From Candidatus Parepulonipiscium sp. PG-Nuni2H_MBin01 (GTDB taxonomy: Bacteria; Bacillota; Clostridia; Lachnospirales; Cellulosilyticaceae), in NCBI GenBank assembly GCA_001994995.1, contig MDJM01000006.1, forward strand, positions 34,153 through 98,152: a stretch of 64,000 bases of DNA. The letters run 5' to 3'. A model generated the notes under the pieces. The model did not search any database. It was not told the DNA's origin and saw nothing but the letters and a program-made list of their open reading frames with translations. The translations under genes and the position numbers were made by a program. Positions 29,555 through 38,771 of this stretch are shown in pieces (within the stretch, counting starts at the first letter, position 1; each line of letters opens with the position of its first letter).

Positions 29555-31009
29555 TTAATTAATTACTCCAATGATTGTATCCACTATTTCCTTTTTATCA
29601 CATACGGTGTTATGGAGCACTGGGATGTTTTCTAAATCTTTAATAGGAGCTGGAATGTCCCATTTAGTAAAATTGGATAATTCTTTTAAGATTTGATATT
29701 CAGTTAAATCCACTTCTCCATTAAGTGCAGTATAAACACCTTGTGGGAATTTAAATGGGCTAGCAGTTGAAACTATAATAGTTGGATTATCGCTTTTATT
29801 CATTTGATGCACATTATAAGCTACAGCAGTATGAGTATCTAGCAAATAATTATATTTATCCCAACATTGTTTAATAGCTTCCTGCGTCTGTTGGTCAGTA
29901 CAATATTCCGCTTCAAGCAAGCCTTGCATTTTTAATTTTAATTGCTGTGGAATTTCATAATAACCTTGTAAATCTAACTTATTCATTAAAGAGTCAATTA
30001 AATCACTATCATGGTCAGACAATTCAAATAAAAATCTTTCTAAGTTAGAAGAAATAAGAATATCCATAGATGGTGATAGCGTTTTAACAAATTCGCGCCT
30101 TCTATCATATACGCCAGTTTTAATAAAATCCGTTAATACGTTATTTGAGTTAGAGGCACAAATTAACTTACCAATTGGAGCGCCCATCTTTTTAGCATAG
30201 TATCCAGCCAAAATATTACCAAAGTTGCCTGTAGGAACTACATAATCTATAAGCTTATCAGTTTCTATATCTAGACTACTTTTAATATAATAAACGATTT
30301 GAGGAAGTAACCTACCCCAGTTAATACTATTAGCACTAGACAGTTTAATTTCTTTATCTAGTAACTGTTGCTCTAAGTCTGGATTTGTAAATATATTTTT
30401 AGCAGCAGTTTGGGCATCATCAAAATTCCCTTTAATTGCAATAACATTAACATTTTCACCTTGTTGAGTAATCATCTGCTGTTTTTGAACTAAACTAACG
30501 CCTTCGCTAGGATACATAACTACAATTGAAGTTCCTTCAACGTCTTTAAAACCTTCCAACGCAGCTTTTCCGGTATCGCCAGAAGTAGCTACAATAATAG
30601 CAATTTTATTACTTTCACCTGTAATTTTCATAGATGTAGTAAGCAAATAAGGTAGAGCTTGAAGAGCTACATCTTTAAATGCACAAGTAGGACCATGCCA
30701 AAGTTCTAAAATGCTTGTATTATCATCAAGTTGTTGTAAAGGCGCAATTTCTGGGGTATCAAAAGTATTTTCATATGCACCTTTAATACATGCATCGATT
30801 TCGTCAGCACTAAAATCAGTTAAAAATTTACTAAATACTAATTTCGCTACATCTTTATAATCAGAAGTTGCAATAGTCACTATTTCTTCATCAGATAGTG
30901 TAGGAATAAATGAAGGTGTATAAAGACCTCTATCAGTTGCCAGTCCTTTTACTATAGCTTGTGCGGCGGGAATTCTAGTTTTATCCCCTCTTGTACTTTC
31001 ATATAACAT
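29555..31009 (-). CDS. thrC: threonine synthase
   Basis: 484 residues, the long (E. coli/yeast-like) type. PLP enzyme converting O-phosphohomoserine to threonine. Seen: N-terminal DKTRIPAAQAIVKGLATDRGLY, PLP lysine in WHGPTCAFKDVALQALPY, ATSGDTGKAALEG for the phosphate of PLP, and NSINWGRLLPQIVYYIKS, VPTGNFGNILAGYYAKKMG. It lies 12 bases after hom on the same strand, so both are one transcript; thrB (homoserine kinase) is not in the window. Confidence 0.95.
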   Translation of the reverse strand: MLYESTRGDKTRIPAAQAIVKGLATDRGLYTPSFIPTLSDEEIVTIATSDYKDVAKLVFSKFLTDFSADEIDACIKGAYENTFDTPEIAPLQQLDDNTSILELWHGPTCAFKDVALQALPYLLTTSMKITGESNKIAIIVATSGDTGKAALEGFKDVEGTSIVVMYPSEGVSLVQKQQMITQQGENVNVIAIKGNFDDAQTAAKNIFTNPDLEQQLLDKEIKLSSANSINWGRLLPQIVYYIKSSLDIETDKLIDYVVPTGNFGNILAGYYAKKMGAPIGKLICASNSNNVLTDFIKTGVYDRRREFVKTLSPSMDILISSNLERFLFELSDHDSDLIDSLMNKLDLQGYYEIPQQLKLKMQGLLEAEYCTDQQTQEAIKQCWDKYNYLLDTHTAVAYNVHQMNKSDNPTIIVSTASPFKFPQGVYTALNGEVDLTEYQILKELSNFTKWDIPAPIKDLENIPVLHNTVCDKKEIVDTIIGVIN

Positions 31010-31021
31010 AGTGTCCCTCCA

Positions 31022-32311
31022 TTACATCGTTTCCATATCAAGGCACATATAAATATTAGCCTTTTTAACATATTCACATGCTTTTAATTCTTCAATTGCT
31101 GTTTGCAAATCTTGCTCTGACGCTGGGTGAGTTATAATTGTAAGGCTAGCAGTGCCACTGTTTTTAACTGGAGATTGAATTATAGATTCAATGCTTACAT
31201 CCTTTTTACCTAGAACACTTGCCACTCCTGCTAATACGTTAGGTTGGTCAGCAACTCTAAGTCTTAAACAAAATGATGAGCGTAAATCTGTAACAGGAGA
31301 GATTTCTTTCACTTTGTAGCACTCTAAACCTAATTTACCAGTTGTACCATTAGCAATGTTTTGGCAAATTGTCATAACATCTCCAATAACAGAACTTGCA
31401 GTAGGCATAGAACCAGCGCCTCTACCATAAAGCATAATTTCATCTGCCGCATCACATTTAATAAAAGCTGCATTAAATACATCATTAACAGAAGCAAGCG
31501 GATGAGCAAGTGGTACGAATGCGGGGCGCACAAATAGAAGAATTTTATTATTTCTCTCTTTAGCAACAGCTAGCAATTTTATAGTATAACCTAATTTTTT
31601 AGCCAACACTATATCGCGTTCTTCAATGCGTGTAATACCTTCACAGTATACATCAGATAGTGTACATCGTGAGTTAAATGCAATGCTACCTAATATGGAA
31701 ATTTTACGTGCCGCATCCGTTCCCTCAACGTCAGAACTTGGGTCCGCTTCGGCATACCCTAAATCAGTTGCTTCTTGTAAAGCTTTAGAATATGACCAGC
31801 CCTTTTCATACATTTTAGATAAAATATAATTTGTAGTACCGTTTAATATCCCAACAATATCTGTAAATGTATTTGCACACAAAATATTTTGCATAGCCCC
31901 GATAATAGGAATAGCTCCGCCAACACTAGCCTCATAACATACATCTACGTTTTTTTCCTTAGCTAGAGCAAAAATCTCTTCGCCTTTTACAGAAATTAAG
32001 TCTTTATTGGCAGTAACAATATTTTTTCCTGCATCAATTGCTTTCATTATGCATTCATAAGCAAAGTCTATTCCACCCATAAGCTCCACTACGATTTTAA
32101 TCTCATCATCATTTAGTATATCATCAAGTGATGAACAAACCTGATCTTCTTTAAGCCCCAGGTCATATGCTCTTTGTGGGTTTCTTTCAAGGACTTTTTT
32201 AATTTCAATGCATTTATCAGTACGTTTAGCAATATCATGTGCATTTTGTATTAACAATTGACATACACCGCCGCCAACCGTACCACAACCTAAAACAGCT
32301 ATTTTTATCAT
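31022..32311 (-). CDS. hom: homoserine dehydrogenase
   Basis: 429 residues from the ATG at 32311, chosen because GGAGG (32320-32324) precedes it and MIKIAVLGCGTVGGGV is the canonical start; a longer frame to 32377 runs into the promoter. NAD(P)-binding Rossmann fold, then GGIDFAYECIMKAIDAGKNIVTANKDLI, the catalytic region GTTNYILSKM and YAEADPSSDVEGTDAARK, and a C-terminal ACT domain (about 350-429), so feedback by threonine is likely. Reduces aspartate semialdehyde to homoserine. Confidence 0.96.
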   Translation of the reverse strand: MIKIAVLGCGTVGGGVCQLLIQNAHDIAKRTDKCIEIKKVLERNPQRAYDLGLKEDQVCSSLDDILNDDEIKIVVELMGGIDFAYECIMKAIDAGKNIVTANKDLISVKGEEIFALAKEKNVDVCYEASVGGAIPIIGAMQNILCANTFTDIVGILNGTTNYILSKMYEKGWSYSKALQEATDLGYAEADPSSDVEGTDAARKISILGSIAFNSRCTLSDVYCEGITRIEERDIVLAKKLGYTIKLLAVAKERNNKILLFVRPAFVPLAHPLASVNDVFNAAFIKCDAADEIMLYGRGAGSMPTASSVIGDVMTICQNIANGTTGKLGLECYKVKEISPVTDLRSSFCLRLRVADQPNVLAGVASVLGKKDVSIESIIQSPVKNSGTASLTIITHPASEQDLQTAIEELKACEYVKKANIYMCLDMETM

Positions 32312-32343
32312 TTTTAATTCCTCCAATTTCTTTATATACGGGT

Positions 32344-32372
32344 ATGTTAACCCATTTAAGCTAAAATTACAA
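32344..32372 (-). promoter_or_regulatory. promoter of hom-thrC
   Basis: On the minus strand TTGTAA (32372-32367), 17-bp spacer, TAACAT (32349-32344). The leader is about 25 bases, with no T-box visible. Confidence 0.45.
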
Positions 32373-32382
32373 GCCAAAAACC

Positions 32383-32411
32383 AAAAAAAAGAGTAGCAAA
32401 GGCCACTCTTT
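32383..32411 (-). terminator. terminator of the 93-residue gene
   Basis: On the minus strand AAAGAGTGGC pairs with GCTACTCTTT (10 bp with one wobble) followed by a T-run. Confidence 0.75.
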
Positions 32412-32481
32412 ATGGTTATGAATATATATGCGATTAATTTTCAAAATAGAATAAGCATGTCCGCTGTTTAAGTAACTAGCC

Positions 32482-32763
32482 TTATAAAAATTCCTTAGAT
32501 GGTAAATACTGCTGAACTACAATATTTTCTATATCAAAATACTCAATTAGTCTATCGTCTTTAAACGTTAATTTATATCCAGACTCTGAAATAATTTGCA
32601 CCGCGCGGTGTGATTCGATTTCTTCGTTAATATCGTAAGATAAACACGTAAAAGGATAAAAGTAACCTTCTTTAAAATCCACATGTTTTTTAACATTATC
32701 GCTCATTTTAGTTTTAAGACATTTAATGCTAGGATATGTATAACTGTAGTTTTTTGTAATCAT
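32482..32763 (-). CDS. hypothetical protein, 93 residues
   Basis: Not recognised. 93 residues, soluble, rich in Tyr, Lys and Ser, no signal peptide or membrane helix. The second half (SHRAVQIISESGYKLTF, DRLIEYFDIENIVVQQYLPS) reads as alternating beta strands, perhaps a small barrel. The ATG is preceded by GAGGGAGGCC at suitable distance, and a good minus-strand terminator lies about 70 bases after the stop. These support a real monocistronic gene. It is separate from hom-thrC, which has its own promoter. Confidence 0.6.
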   Translation of the reverse strand: MITKNYSYTYPSIKCLKTKMSDNVKKHVDFKEGYFYPFTCLSYDINEEIESHRAVQIISESGYKLTFKDDRLIEYFDIENIVVQQYLPSKEFL

Positions 32764-33123
32764 AATGACAGGCCTCCCTCGTTTTATATTATAATATGCA
32801 TCATGTAAACGTAGTATTACAAAAATATAAATAAAAAATTATGTATATATCAGCATAATGTAAAAATACTTAATCCCTAATATAAATAAAAAGTCTTAAT
32901 ACACTAAGTGTTTGTAAGATTTTAAGATTAATTTTAGTCTAAATTGTGGTATTTATTGCTATATAGTAATAATTTAGTTTATTGAAAATCAAATAATAAT
33001 TGTCAGACTAAAAAAAATATGATAATATAAAGACTAAGTAATACAAATATTGCAACAAACTTGTTACAATCTTGCAAATTTTATATCTAAGTTAAGGGAT
33101 TTTAGTTATAAGGGGATGATAAA
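32764..33123. other. AT-rich intergenic region with the promoter for the opp cluster
   Basis: No gene seen in these 360 bases. It is very AT-rich and separates two divergent transcripts. The recognisable elements are the opp promoter (33000-33028) and a small hairpin AACAAACTTGTT in the leader. Confidence 0.6.
33000..33028 (+). promoter_or_regulatory. promoter of the first opp binding-protein gene
   Basis: TTGTCA (33000-33005), 17-bp spacer, TAATAT (33023-33028), inside ATATGATAATATAA. Nearly the same -10 context recurs ahead of the third binding-protein gene. Confidence 0.6.
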
Positions 33124-34833
33124 ATGAAAAAATTTAGCAAACACTTTGCATTATTTACTGCTGCGGTGGCATTCTCAGGTTTAGTAGGATGCTCTTCTAA
33201 TTCAACTACTAGTGGAACTACAGATATTAGTGAAATTAGTAGCGCAGAAGCTAGTAATGCTGAAACGTCGTATACACCGACTGGAACTGCGGTTATTGCT
33301 ATTAGTAGTTTAAATGGGGTATTTTCACCATTTTTTTATACAACAGGTTATGATAGCACTATAGTTTCATCGGTTCATGAATACTTATTAATAAACAACC
33401 GCGATGGTCAACTTGAATCTAGATTGGCCGAGTATGATGTAGAGGAAATAACAAATGAAGCTGGGGAACTTCAATCTGTATATACATTTACTCTACTAGA
33501 AGGGCTGCTATTTAGCGATGGGGAAGCTGTAACAGCTGATGATATTATATTTAGTTATAAGGTTGTGTTGGACCCTACGTTTGATGGGATATCAACATTA
33601 AGAACAGTTGATATTATCGGGCTAGATGATTATATATATGGTGATGCTACCGAAATTGAAGGTATCCAAAAAATTGATGATAGAACTGTGCAAATTACAA
33701 TTAACGGAATTGATCCAGCAGCAATTTATAAATTAGCTATAGCTGTTACACCGGAGCATTATTATGGTGAAGGCTTTGTAAAAGGTGATTTATCTACTGT
33801 TAAGGAAAAAAATTCTACGCCAATGGGCGCAGGACCATATAAATTTGTTAGTTTTGAAAACAATGTTGTAAATCTTATATATAATGAAAATTATTTCTTA
33901 GGCACACCAAAAACTGAAAAGTTAAAATATCAAGTAACTGATACCTCTAATTTTCTTGAGGCAGTTATAACTGAGCAAGTTGATATATCAAACCCAACAG
34001 CTTCACCAGAAATGTTAGCAAGGGTTGAAGATGCAAAGCTTCACTATGAATTAGTAGAGTGGCTAGGTTATGGTTACATTGGTATTAATGCAGACCGCAT
34101 ACCAGACATTAATGTGCGTAAAGGTTTGATGCACTTAATGAATAGAGAGCCAGCAATTAATTCATATTATGGTGACCTTGGAGAGGTTATTGAGAGACCT
34201 ATGACTACACTTTCTTGGGCATATCCGCAAGATGCAGAAGAATATTATGGATATGATACAGCTAAAGCGCTGGAATATTTCACTTTAGCTGGGTACGAGC
34301 AAATCGATGGCAAGCTTGTAAAAGACGGTGTGCAGTTTCACATCGAAGTAGGTATTTCTGGTAGCGGAACTATGGACCATCCAGCTGCGCCTATACTTAC
34401 GCAAATGAAAACTGACATAGAATCTATGGGTGGTGTTCTTGAAATTTTTGATACAGATAGTACTGTGTTTTTTGAGGTGTTAAGAGCGGAAGAATGGGAT
34501 ATGTGGACAGCTTCATGGACTCAATCTGCTGACCCTGATATGTATCAGCTTTATCACTCAGACGGTTCATCAACATATTACAACATAAATAATGAAGAGC
34601 TTGATGAAATTATTGTGGCAGCTCGCTCAACAAATGATACAGACTTAAGAATAGAACTTTATCATGAAGCGCTTGACATTGTAATGGAGCAAGCTGTGGA
34701 GATGCCAATTTATCAACGTAAAAATATGTATGTTATAAACCCAGATTATATAAATATAGATTCATTACCAGAAGATATGACACCGTTTTATACATTTTAT
34801 AAAGAGCTTTATAATATAGAAATGGTTAAATAA
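33124..34833 (+). CDS. peptide ABC transporter substrate-binding lipoprotein, paralog 1
   Basis: 569 residues, SBP family 5 (OppA/DppA type). Lipoprotein signal peptide with the lipobox LVGC (Cys about 24), a Ser/Thr-rich linker to about residue 55, then the two-lobed binding domain. Landmarks: YTFTLLEGLLFSDGEAVTADDIIFSYK, GAGPYKF, INVRKGLMHLMNREPAI, and a C-terminal QRKNMYVINPDYI. It captures peptides or similar ligands outside the membrane for the downstream OppBCDF permease. Strongly similar to the next two genes, hence tandem duplication. Ligand not deducible from sequence. Confidence 0.9.
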   Translation: MKKFSKHFALFTAAVAFSGLVGCSSNSTTSGTTDISEISSAEASNAETSYTPTGTAVIAISSLNGVFSPFFYTTGYDSTIVSSVHEYLLINNRDGQLESRLAEYDVEEITNEAGELQSVYTFTLLEGLLFSDGEAVTADDIIFSYKVVLDPTFDGISTLRTVDIIGLDDYIYGDATEIEGIQKIDDRTVQITINGIDPAAIYKLAIAVTPEHYYGEGFVKGDLSTVKEKNSTPMGAGPYKFVSFENNVVNLIYNENYFLGTPKTEKLKYQVTDTSNFLEAVITEQVDISNPTASPEMLARVEDAKLHYELVEWLGYGYIGINADRIPDINVRKGLMHLMNREPAINSYYGDLGEVIERPMTTLSWAYPQDAEEYYGYDTAKALEYFTLAGYEQIDGKLVKDGVQFHIEVGISGSGTMDHPAAPILTQMKTDIESMGGVLEIFDTDSTVFFEVLRAEEWDMWTASWTQSADPDMYQLYHSDGSSTYYNINNEELDEIIVAARSTNDTDLRIELYHEALDIVMEQAVEMPIYQRKNMYVINPDYINIDSLPEDMTPFYTFYKELYNIEMVK

Positions 34834-34866
34834 TAACAATAAGACAATTAAGAAAGGGCAATAACG

Positions 34867-36624
34867 ATGAAAAAATTTAATAAGTATTTTGCATTATTCT
34901 CTGCCACAATAGCATTAACAGCTTTAGTTGGATGTAGTTCAACTGATAGTAGTAGTTCAAGCAGTAGTTCAAGCAGTAGTTCGAGTAGTAGTTCAAGTAG
35001 TTCTACTGACAGTGGTTCTGCTGACAGTAGTTCTGCTGATAGCAGTTCAACTGAGTCTACTCATACGCCAAGTGGAACGTCTGTAATTGCTATTAGCGAT
35101 TTAAATGGGATATTCTCTCCGTTTTTTGCTACAACGTATTATGATAGAGTTATTCATGAGTCAGTACATGAATACTTGATGGTAACTGACCGCGAAGGGC
35201 AACTTACTTCTAGACTAGCTGAGTTAGATATAGAAGAAACTACTAACGCAGAAGGGGAGCTTCAAACTGTTTACACATTTACATTACTAGATGGTCTTTT
35301 ATTTAGTGATGGAGAGTCAGTGACAGCGGATGATGTTATATTTAGTTATAAAGTAATGCTAGACCCTACTTATGATGGAACATCAACTTTAAGAACTGTA
35401 TCTATTGTAGGGTTGGAAGATTACGTATATGGGGATGCTACTGAAATTGAAGGTATCCAAAAACTTGATGAGCAAACTGTGCAAATTACAATTGATGGCA
35501 TAGACCCAGCAGCAGTTTATAAGCTTGCTATAGTAGTTGCACCAGAGCATTATTATGGTGAAGGTTTTGTAAAGGGCGATTTATCAGGTGTTAAAGCTAA
35601 AACGTCTGAACCAATGGGCGCGGGTCCATTTATATTTGAAAACTATACTAATAACGTTGTAAGTCTTATTTATAATCCAAATTACTTTTTAGGAGTACCA
35701 AAGCTTGAAAAGTTAAAATACCAAGTTACCGATACTTCTAACCTACTTGAAGCAGTTATAACTGAGCAAGTTGATATATCCGACCCAACAGCATCTCCAG
35801 AGATGTTAGCTAGAGTTGAGGAGGCAGGGCTTCATTATGAGTTACTTGATAATTTAGGTTACGGCTACATTGGTATAAATGCAGACCGTATAACAGATAT
35901 TAATGTTCGTAAAGGACTTATGCATTTAATGAATAGAGAGCCAGCAGTAAAGTCTTATTACGGTGAACTTGCAGATATTATTGAAAGACCTATGTCTACA
36001 GTTTCTTGGGCTTATCCACAAGATGCACAAGAGTATTATGGATATAGCACAGCTAAAGCGCTGGAATATTTCACTTTAGCTGGGTATGAGCAAATTGATG
36101 GTAAGCTTGTAAAAGATGGTGTGCAACTTCGCATTGAGGTAGGTATTTCTGGTAGTGGTACTATGGACCATCCTGCAGCACCTATACTTACTCAAATGAA
36201 AACTGACCTAGCTAACATGGGTGGTGTTCTTGAGATTTTTGACACAGACGGCACAGTATTTTTTGAAATTTTAAATGCTGAAGAGTGGGATATGTGGGTA
36301 GCTGCTTGGACTGCAACTGCTGACCCTGATATGTATCAGATTTATCATACAGATGGTACAACTTCGCGCTACAATATTAATGACCCAGAGCTTGATAAGA
36401 TTATTGAAGATGCTCGTTCGACAAATGATGTGGATGTTAGAACTGCTCTTTATAGCGATGCGCTTGACTTGGTTATGGATGCGGCAGTTGAAATGCCTGT
36501 TTATCAGCGTAAAAACATGTATGTTATAAATCCTGATTATTTAAATATAGATTCACTACCAGACGATATGACACCGTTCTATACGTTCTATAAAGAGCTT
36601 AATAATTTAGAAATGGCGAAATAA
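34867..36624 (+). CDS. peptide ABC transporter substrate-binding lipoprotein, paralog 2
   Basis: 585 residues. Same architecture as paralog 1: signal peptide with lipobox LVGC, then a binding domain carrying YTFTLLDGLLFSDGESVTADDV and INVRKGLMHLMNREPAV. Its linker is expanded to a run of about twenty serines followed by S-A-D/S-T-D repeats, encoded by AGT/TCA codon repeats prone to slippage. It starts 33 bases after paralog 1 behind AAGAAAGGG and shares its transcript. The linker probably sets the distance of the binding domain from the membrane through the thick wall. Confidence 0.9.
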   Translation: MKKFNKYFALFSATIALTALVGCSSTDSSSSSSSSSSSSSSSSSSSTDSGSADSSSADSSSTESTHTPSGTSVIAISDLNGIFSPFFATTYYDRVIHESVHEYLMVTDREGQLTSRLAELDIEETTNAEGELQTVYTFTLLDGLLFSDGESVTADDVIFSYKVMLDPTYDGTSTLRTVSIVGLEDYVYGDATEIEGIQKLDEQTVQITIDGIDPAAVYKLAIVVAPEHYYGEGFVKGDLSGVKAKTSEPMGAGPFIFENYTNNVVSLIYNPNYFLGVPKLEKLKYQVTDTSNLLEAVITEQVDISDPTASPEMLARVEEAGLHYELLDNLGYGYIGINADRITDINVRKGLMHLMNREPAVKSYYGELADIIERPMSTVSWAYPQDAQEYYGYSTAKALEYFTLAGYEQIDGKLVKDGVQLRIEVGISGSGTMDHPAAPILTQMKTDLANMGGVLEIFDTDGTVFFEILNAEEWDMWVAAWTATADPDMYQIYHTDGTTSRYNINDPELDKIIEDARSTNDVDVRTALYSDALDLVMDAAVEMPVYQRKNMYVINPDYLNIDSLPDDMTPFYTFYKELNNLEMAK

Positions 36625-36864
36625 ATTAAAAATCACCAGTCAAACAAGGCTGGTGATTATATACATAGTTTGTAAGTTTTATTACAAAACAATTGAAAAT
36701 AGATTACATATATTTATAACGTTATTTTATGATATTTCGCAAGGTTATAATCAAAATTCTTAATTTTTCTAGCTTTTACGCTATTTTTTTGTAAAAATTT
36801 GGATATTATTCATGAAAATACAAGATTAAAATACAAGTTATATTATTAAAATTAAAAAAATACA

Positions 36865-36893
36865 TTGCAAATATAAACAAATTATGATAATAT
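36865..36893 (+). promoter_or_regulatory. promoter of the third opp binding-protein gene
   Basis: TTGCAA (36865-36870), 17-bp spacer, TAATAT (36888-36893) in the context TTATGATAATATTAA, nearly identical to the promoter of paralog 1. Confidence 0.6.
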
Positions 36894-36913
36894 TAATTGT
36901 GAGCAATGCGGAA

Positions 36914-36930
36914 AATGTAATAATTACATT
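36914..36930. promoter_or_regulatory. perfect palindrome downstream of the paralog 3 promoter
   Basis: AATGTAAT-A-ATTACATT, an 8-bp perfect inverted repeat starting about 20 bases after the -10 element. Candidate operator; the cognate regulator is not evident. Confidence 0.45.
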
Positions 36931-36992
36931 ACACAAAATTAAATTTTACACTATTATAAATGGAAAGTTTTTAATTCAGAAAGGATGATAAC

Positions 36993-38687
36993 ATGAAAAA
37001 ATTCGCGAAAACATTTGCATTATTATCTCTTACAGCAGTAGCTTTAGTAGGATGTGGTTCAAGTGATAGTTCATCTAGCACTTCAGTTACAACATCAGTA
37101 AGTGACTCAGATGAGGTTACAACAAATGCTCCAAGTGGAACATCTGTTATTGCAATAGGCTCTTTAAATGGAATATTTTCTCCATTTTTCTATACAACTG
37201 CCTATGACAATATAATTAACAGCTCCATACAGGAATCGCTGTGTATGACTGACCGCGAAGGACAGATTGTTCCAAGGTTAGCACAGTATGATATAGAAGA
37301 AGTTACAAACGAAGCAGGAGAGTTACAAACAGTTTATACATTTACTTTATTAGAAGGGTTACTATTTAGTGATGGAGAGCCAATAACTGCTGATGATGTT
37401 ATATTTAGTTATTTAGTTCAATTAGACCCTACTTATGACGGAATGGCAACTTTAAGCACTCTTTCTATCTTAGGACTTGATGAGTATATAAATGGTGATG
37501 CTACTGAAATTGCAGGAATCCAAAAAATTGATGAGCGTACGGTTCAAGTTACAATTGACGGCATTGACCCAGCGGCAATTCATAAGTTATCAATAGCTGT
37601 CCTACCAGAGCATTACTATGGTGAAGGGTTTGTAAAAGGCGATTTATCAGCAGTTAAAGCTAAAAACGGCTCACCGCTAGGAGCAGGACCATTTAAATTT
37701 GAAAGTTATGCAAATAACGTAGTTAATCTTATATATAATGAGCATTACTTTTTAGGAGTACCAAAGCTTGAAAAGCTTAAATACCAAGTTACCGATACTT
37801 CTAACCTACTTGAAGCGGTTATAACTGAGCAAGTTGATATATCTGACCCAACAGCTTCGCCAGAAATGTTAGCTAGAGTTGAATCTTCGGGGCTTGAGTA
37901 TAGATTGATTGATAACTTAGGTTATGGCTACATCGGTATGAATGCAGAGCGTATTCCTGATATTAACGTTCGTAAAGGACTTATGCATTTAATGAATAGA
38001 GAGCCAGCGGTAAGGTCTTATTACGGAGACCTTGCTGAAGTTATTGAAAGACCTATGACTACAGTTTCTTGGGCTTATCCACAAGATGCAGAAGAATATT
38101 ATGGGTATAGCACATCTAAAGCGCTGGAATATTTCAATCAAGCTGGTTATGAGCAAATTGATGGTAAACTTGTAAAAGATGGCGTTCAACTTCGTATTGA
38201 AGTAGGTATTTCTGGTGGCGGTACTATGGACCATCCAGCAGCACCTGTTTTAACGCAAATGAAAACTGACTTAGAAGCTATGGGTGGTGTACTTGAGATT
38301 TTTGATACAGACGGCACAGTATTTTTTGAAATTTTAAATGCTGAAGAGTGGGATATGTGGGTTGCTGCTTGGGGTTCTACTGCTGACCCTGATATGTATC
38401 AAATTTATCATACAGATGGTTCAACTACGCGCTACAATATTAACAATCCAGAGCTTGATGGGTTAATTGAAGCGGCGCGTTCAACAAATGATACAGATGT
38501 AAGAGCAGAGTATTACGCGCAAGCACTTGAGATTGTAATGGATGAGGCAGTTGAAATGCCAGTGTATCAACGTAAAAACATGTATGTTATAAATCCAGAT
38601 TATTTAGATATAAATTCATTACCAGACGATATGACTCCATTCTATACGTTCTATAAAGAGCTTAATAATTTAGAGATGGCGAAGTAA
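36993..38687 (+). CDS. peptide ABC transporter substrate-binding lipoprotein, paralog 3
   Basis: 564 residues. Signal peptide with the lipobox LVGC, short Ser/Thr linker (residues 22-45), then the SBP family 5 domain with YTFTLLEGLLFSDGEPITADDV, SPEMLARVE and INVRKGLMHLMNREPAV. Closest to paralog 2 over the C-terminal half, judging by shared WDMWVAAW and QIYHTDG segments. It has its own promoter and is followed by a hairpin, then oppB, so it may be expressed at a different level from paralogs 1 and 2. Confidence 0.9.
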   Translation: MKKFAKTFALLSLTAVALVGCGSSDSSSSTSVTTSVSDSDEVTTNAPSGTSVIAIGSLNGIFSPFFYTTAYDNIINSSIQESLCMTDREGQIVPRLAQYDIEEVTNEAGELQTVYTFTLLEGLLFSDGEPITADDVIFSYLVQLDPTYDGMATLSTLSILGLDEYINGDATEIAGIQKIDERTVQVTIDGIDPAAIHKLSIAVLPEHYYGEGFVKGDLSAVKAKNGSPLGAGPFKFESYANNVVNLIYNEHYFLGVPKLEKLKYQVTDTSNLLEAVITEQVDISDPTASPEMLARVESSGLEYRLIDNLGYGYIGMNAERIPDINVRKGLMHLMNREPAVRSYYGDLAEVIERPMTTVSWAYPQDAEEYYGYSTSKALEYFNQAGYEQIDGKLVKDGVQLRIEVGISGGGTMDHPAAPVLTQMKTDLEAMGGVLEIFDTDGTVFFEILNAEEWDMWVAAWGSTADPDMYQIYHTDGSTTRYNINNPELDGLIEAARSTNDTDVRAEYYAQALEIVMDEAVEMPVYQRKNMYVINPDYLDINSLPDDMTPFYTFYKELNNLEMAK

Positions 38688-38698
38688 TTAAAAACAAT

Positions 38699-38732
38699 GT
38701 AGTAATCACCAATCACCAATGGTGGTTACTAC
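38699..38732 (+). repeat. hairpin between binding-protein gene 3 and oppB
   Basis: GTAGTAATCACCA pairs with TGGTGGTTACTAC (13 bp, one wobble). No T-run follows. Such hairpins usually protect the binding-protein mRNA, giving more of it than of permease. Confidence 0.65.
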
Positions 38733-38771
38733 TTAACATAAAAAAATATTAACTAGAGGGAGAGGGATAGT

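Larger units (their letters stand above)
36625..36992. other. intergenic region between binding-protein genes 2 and 3
   Basis: 368 bases without a gene. It holds a hairpin AATCACCAG/CTGGTGATT (36631-36658) right after paralog 2, a promoter (36865-36893) and a perfect 17-base palindrome (36914-36930). Confidence 0.6.
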
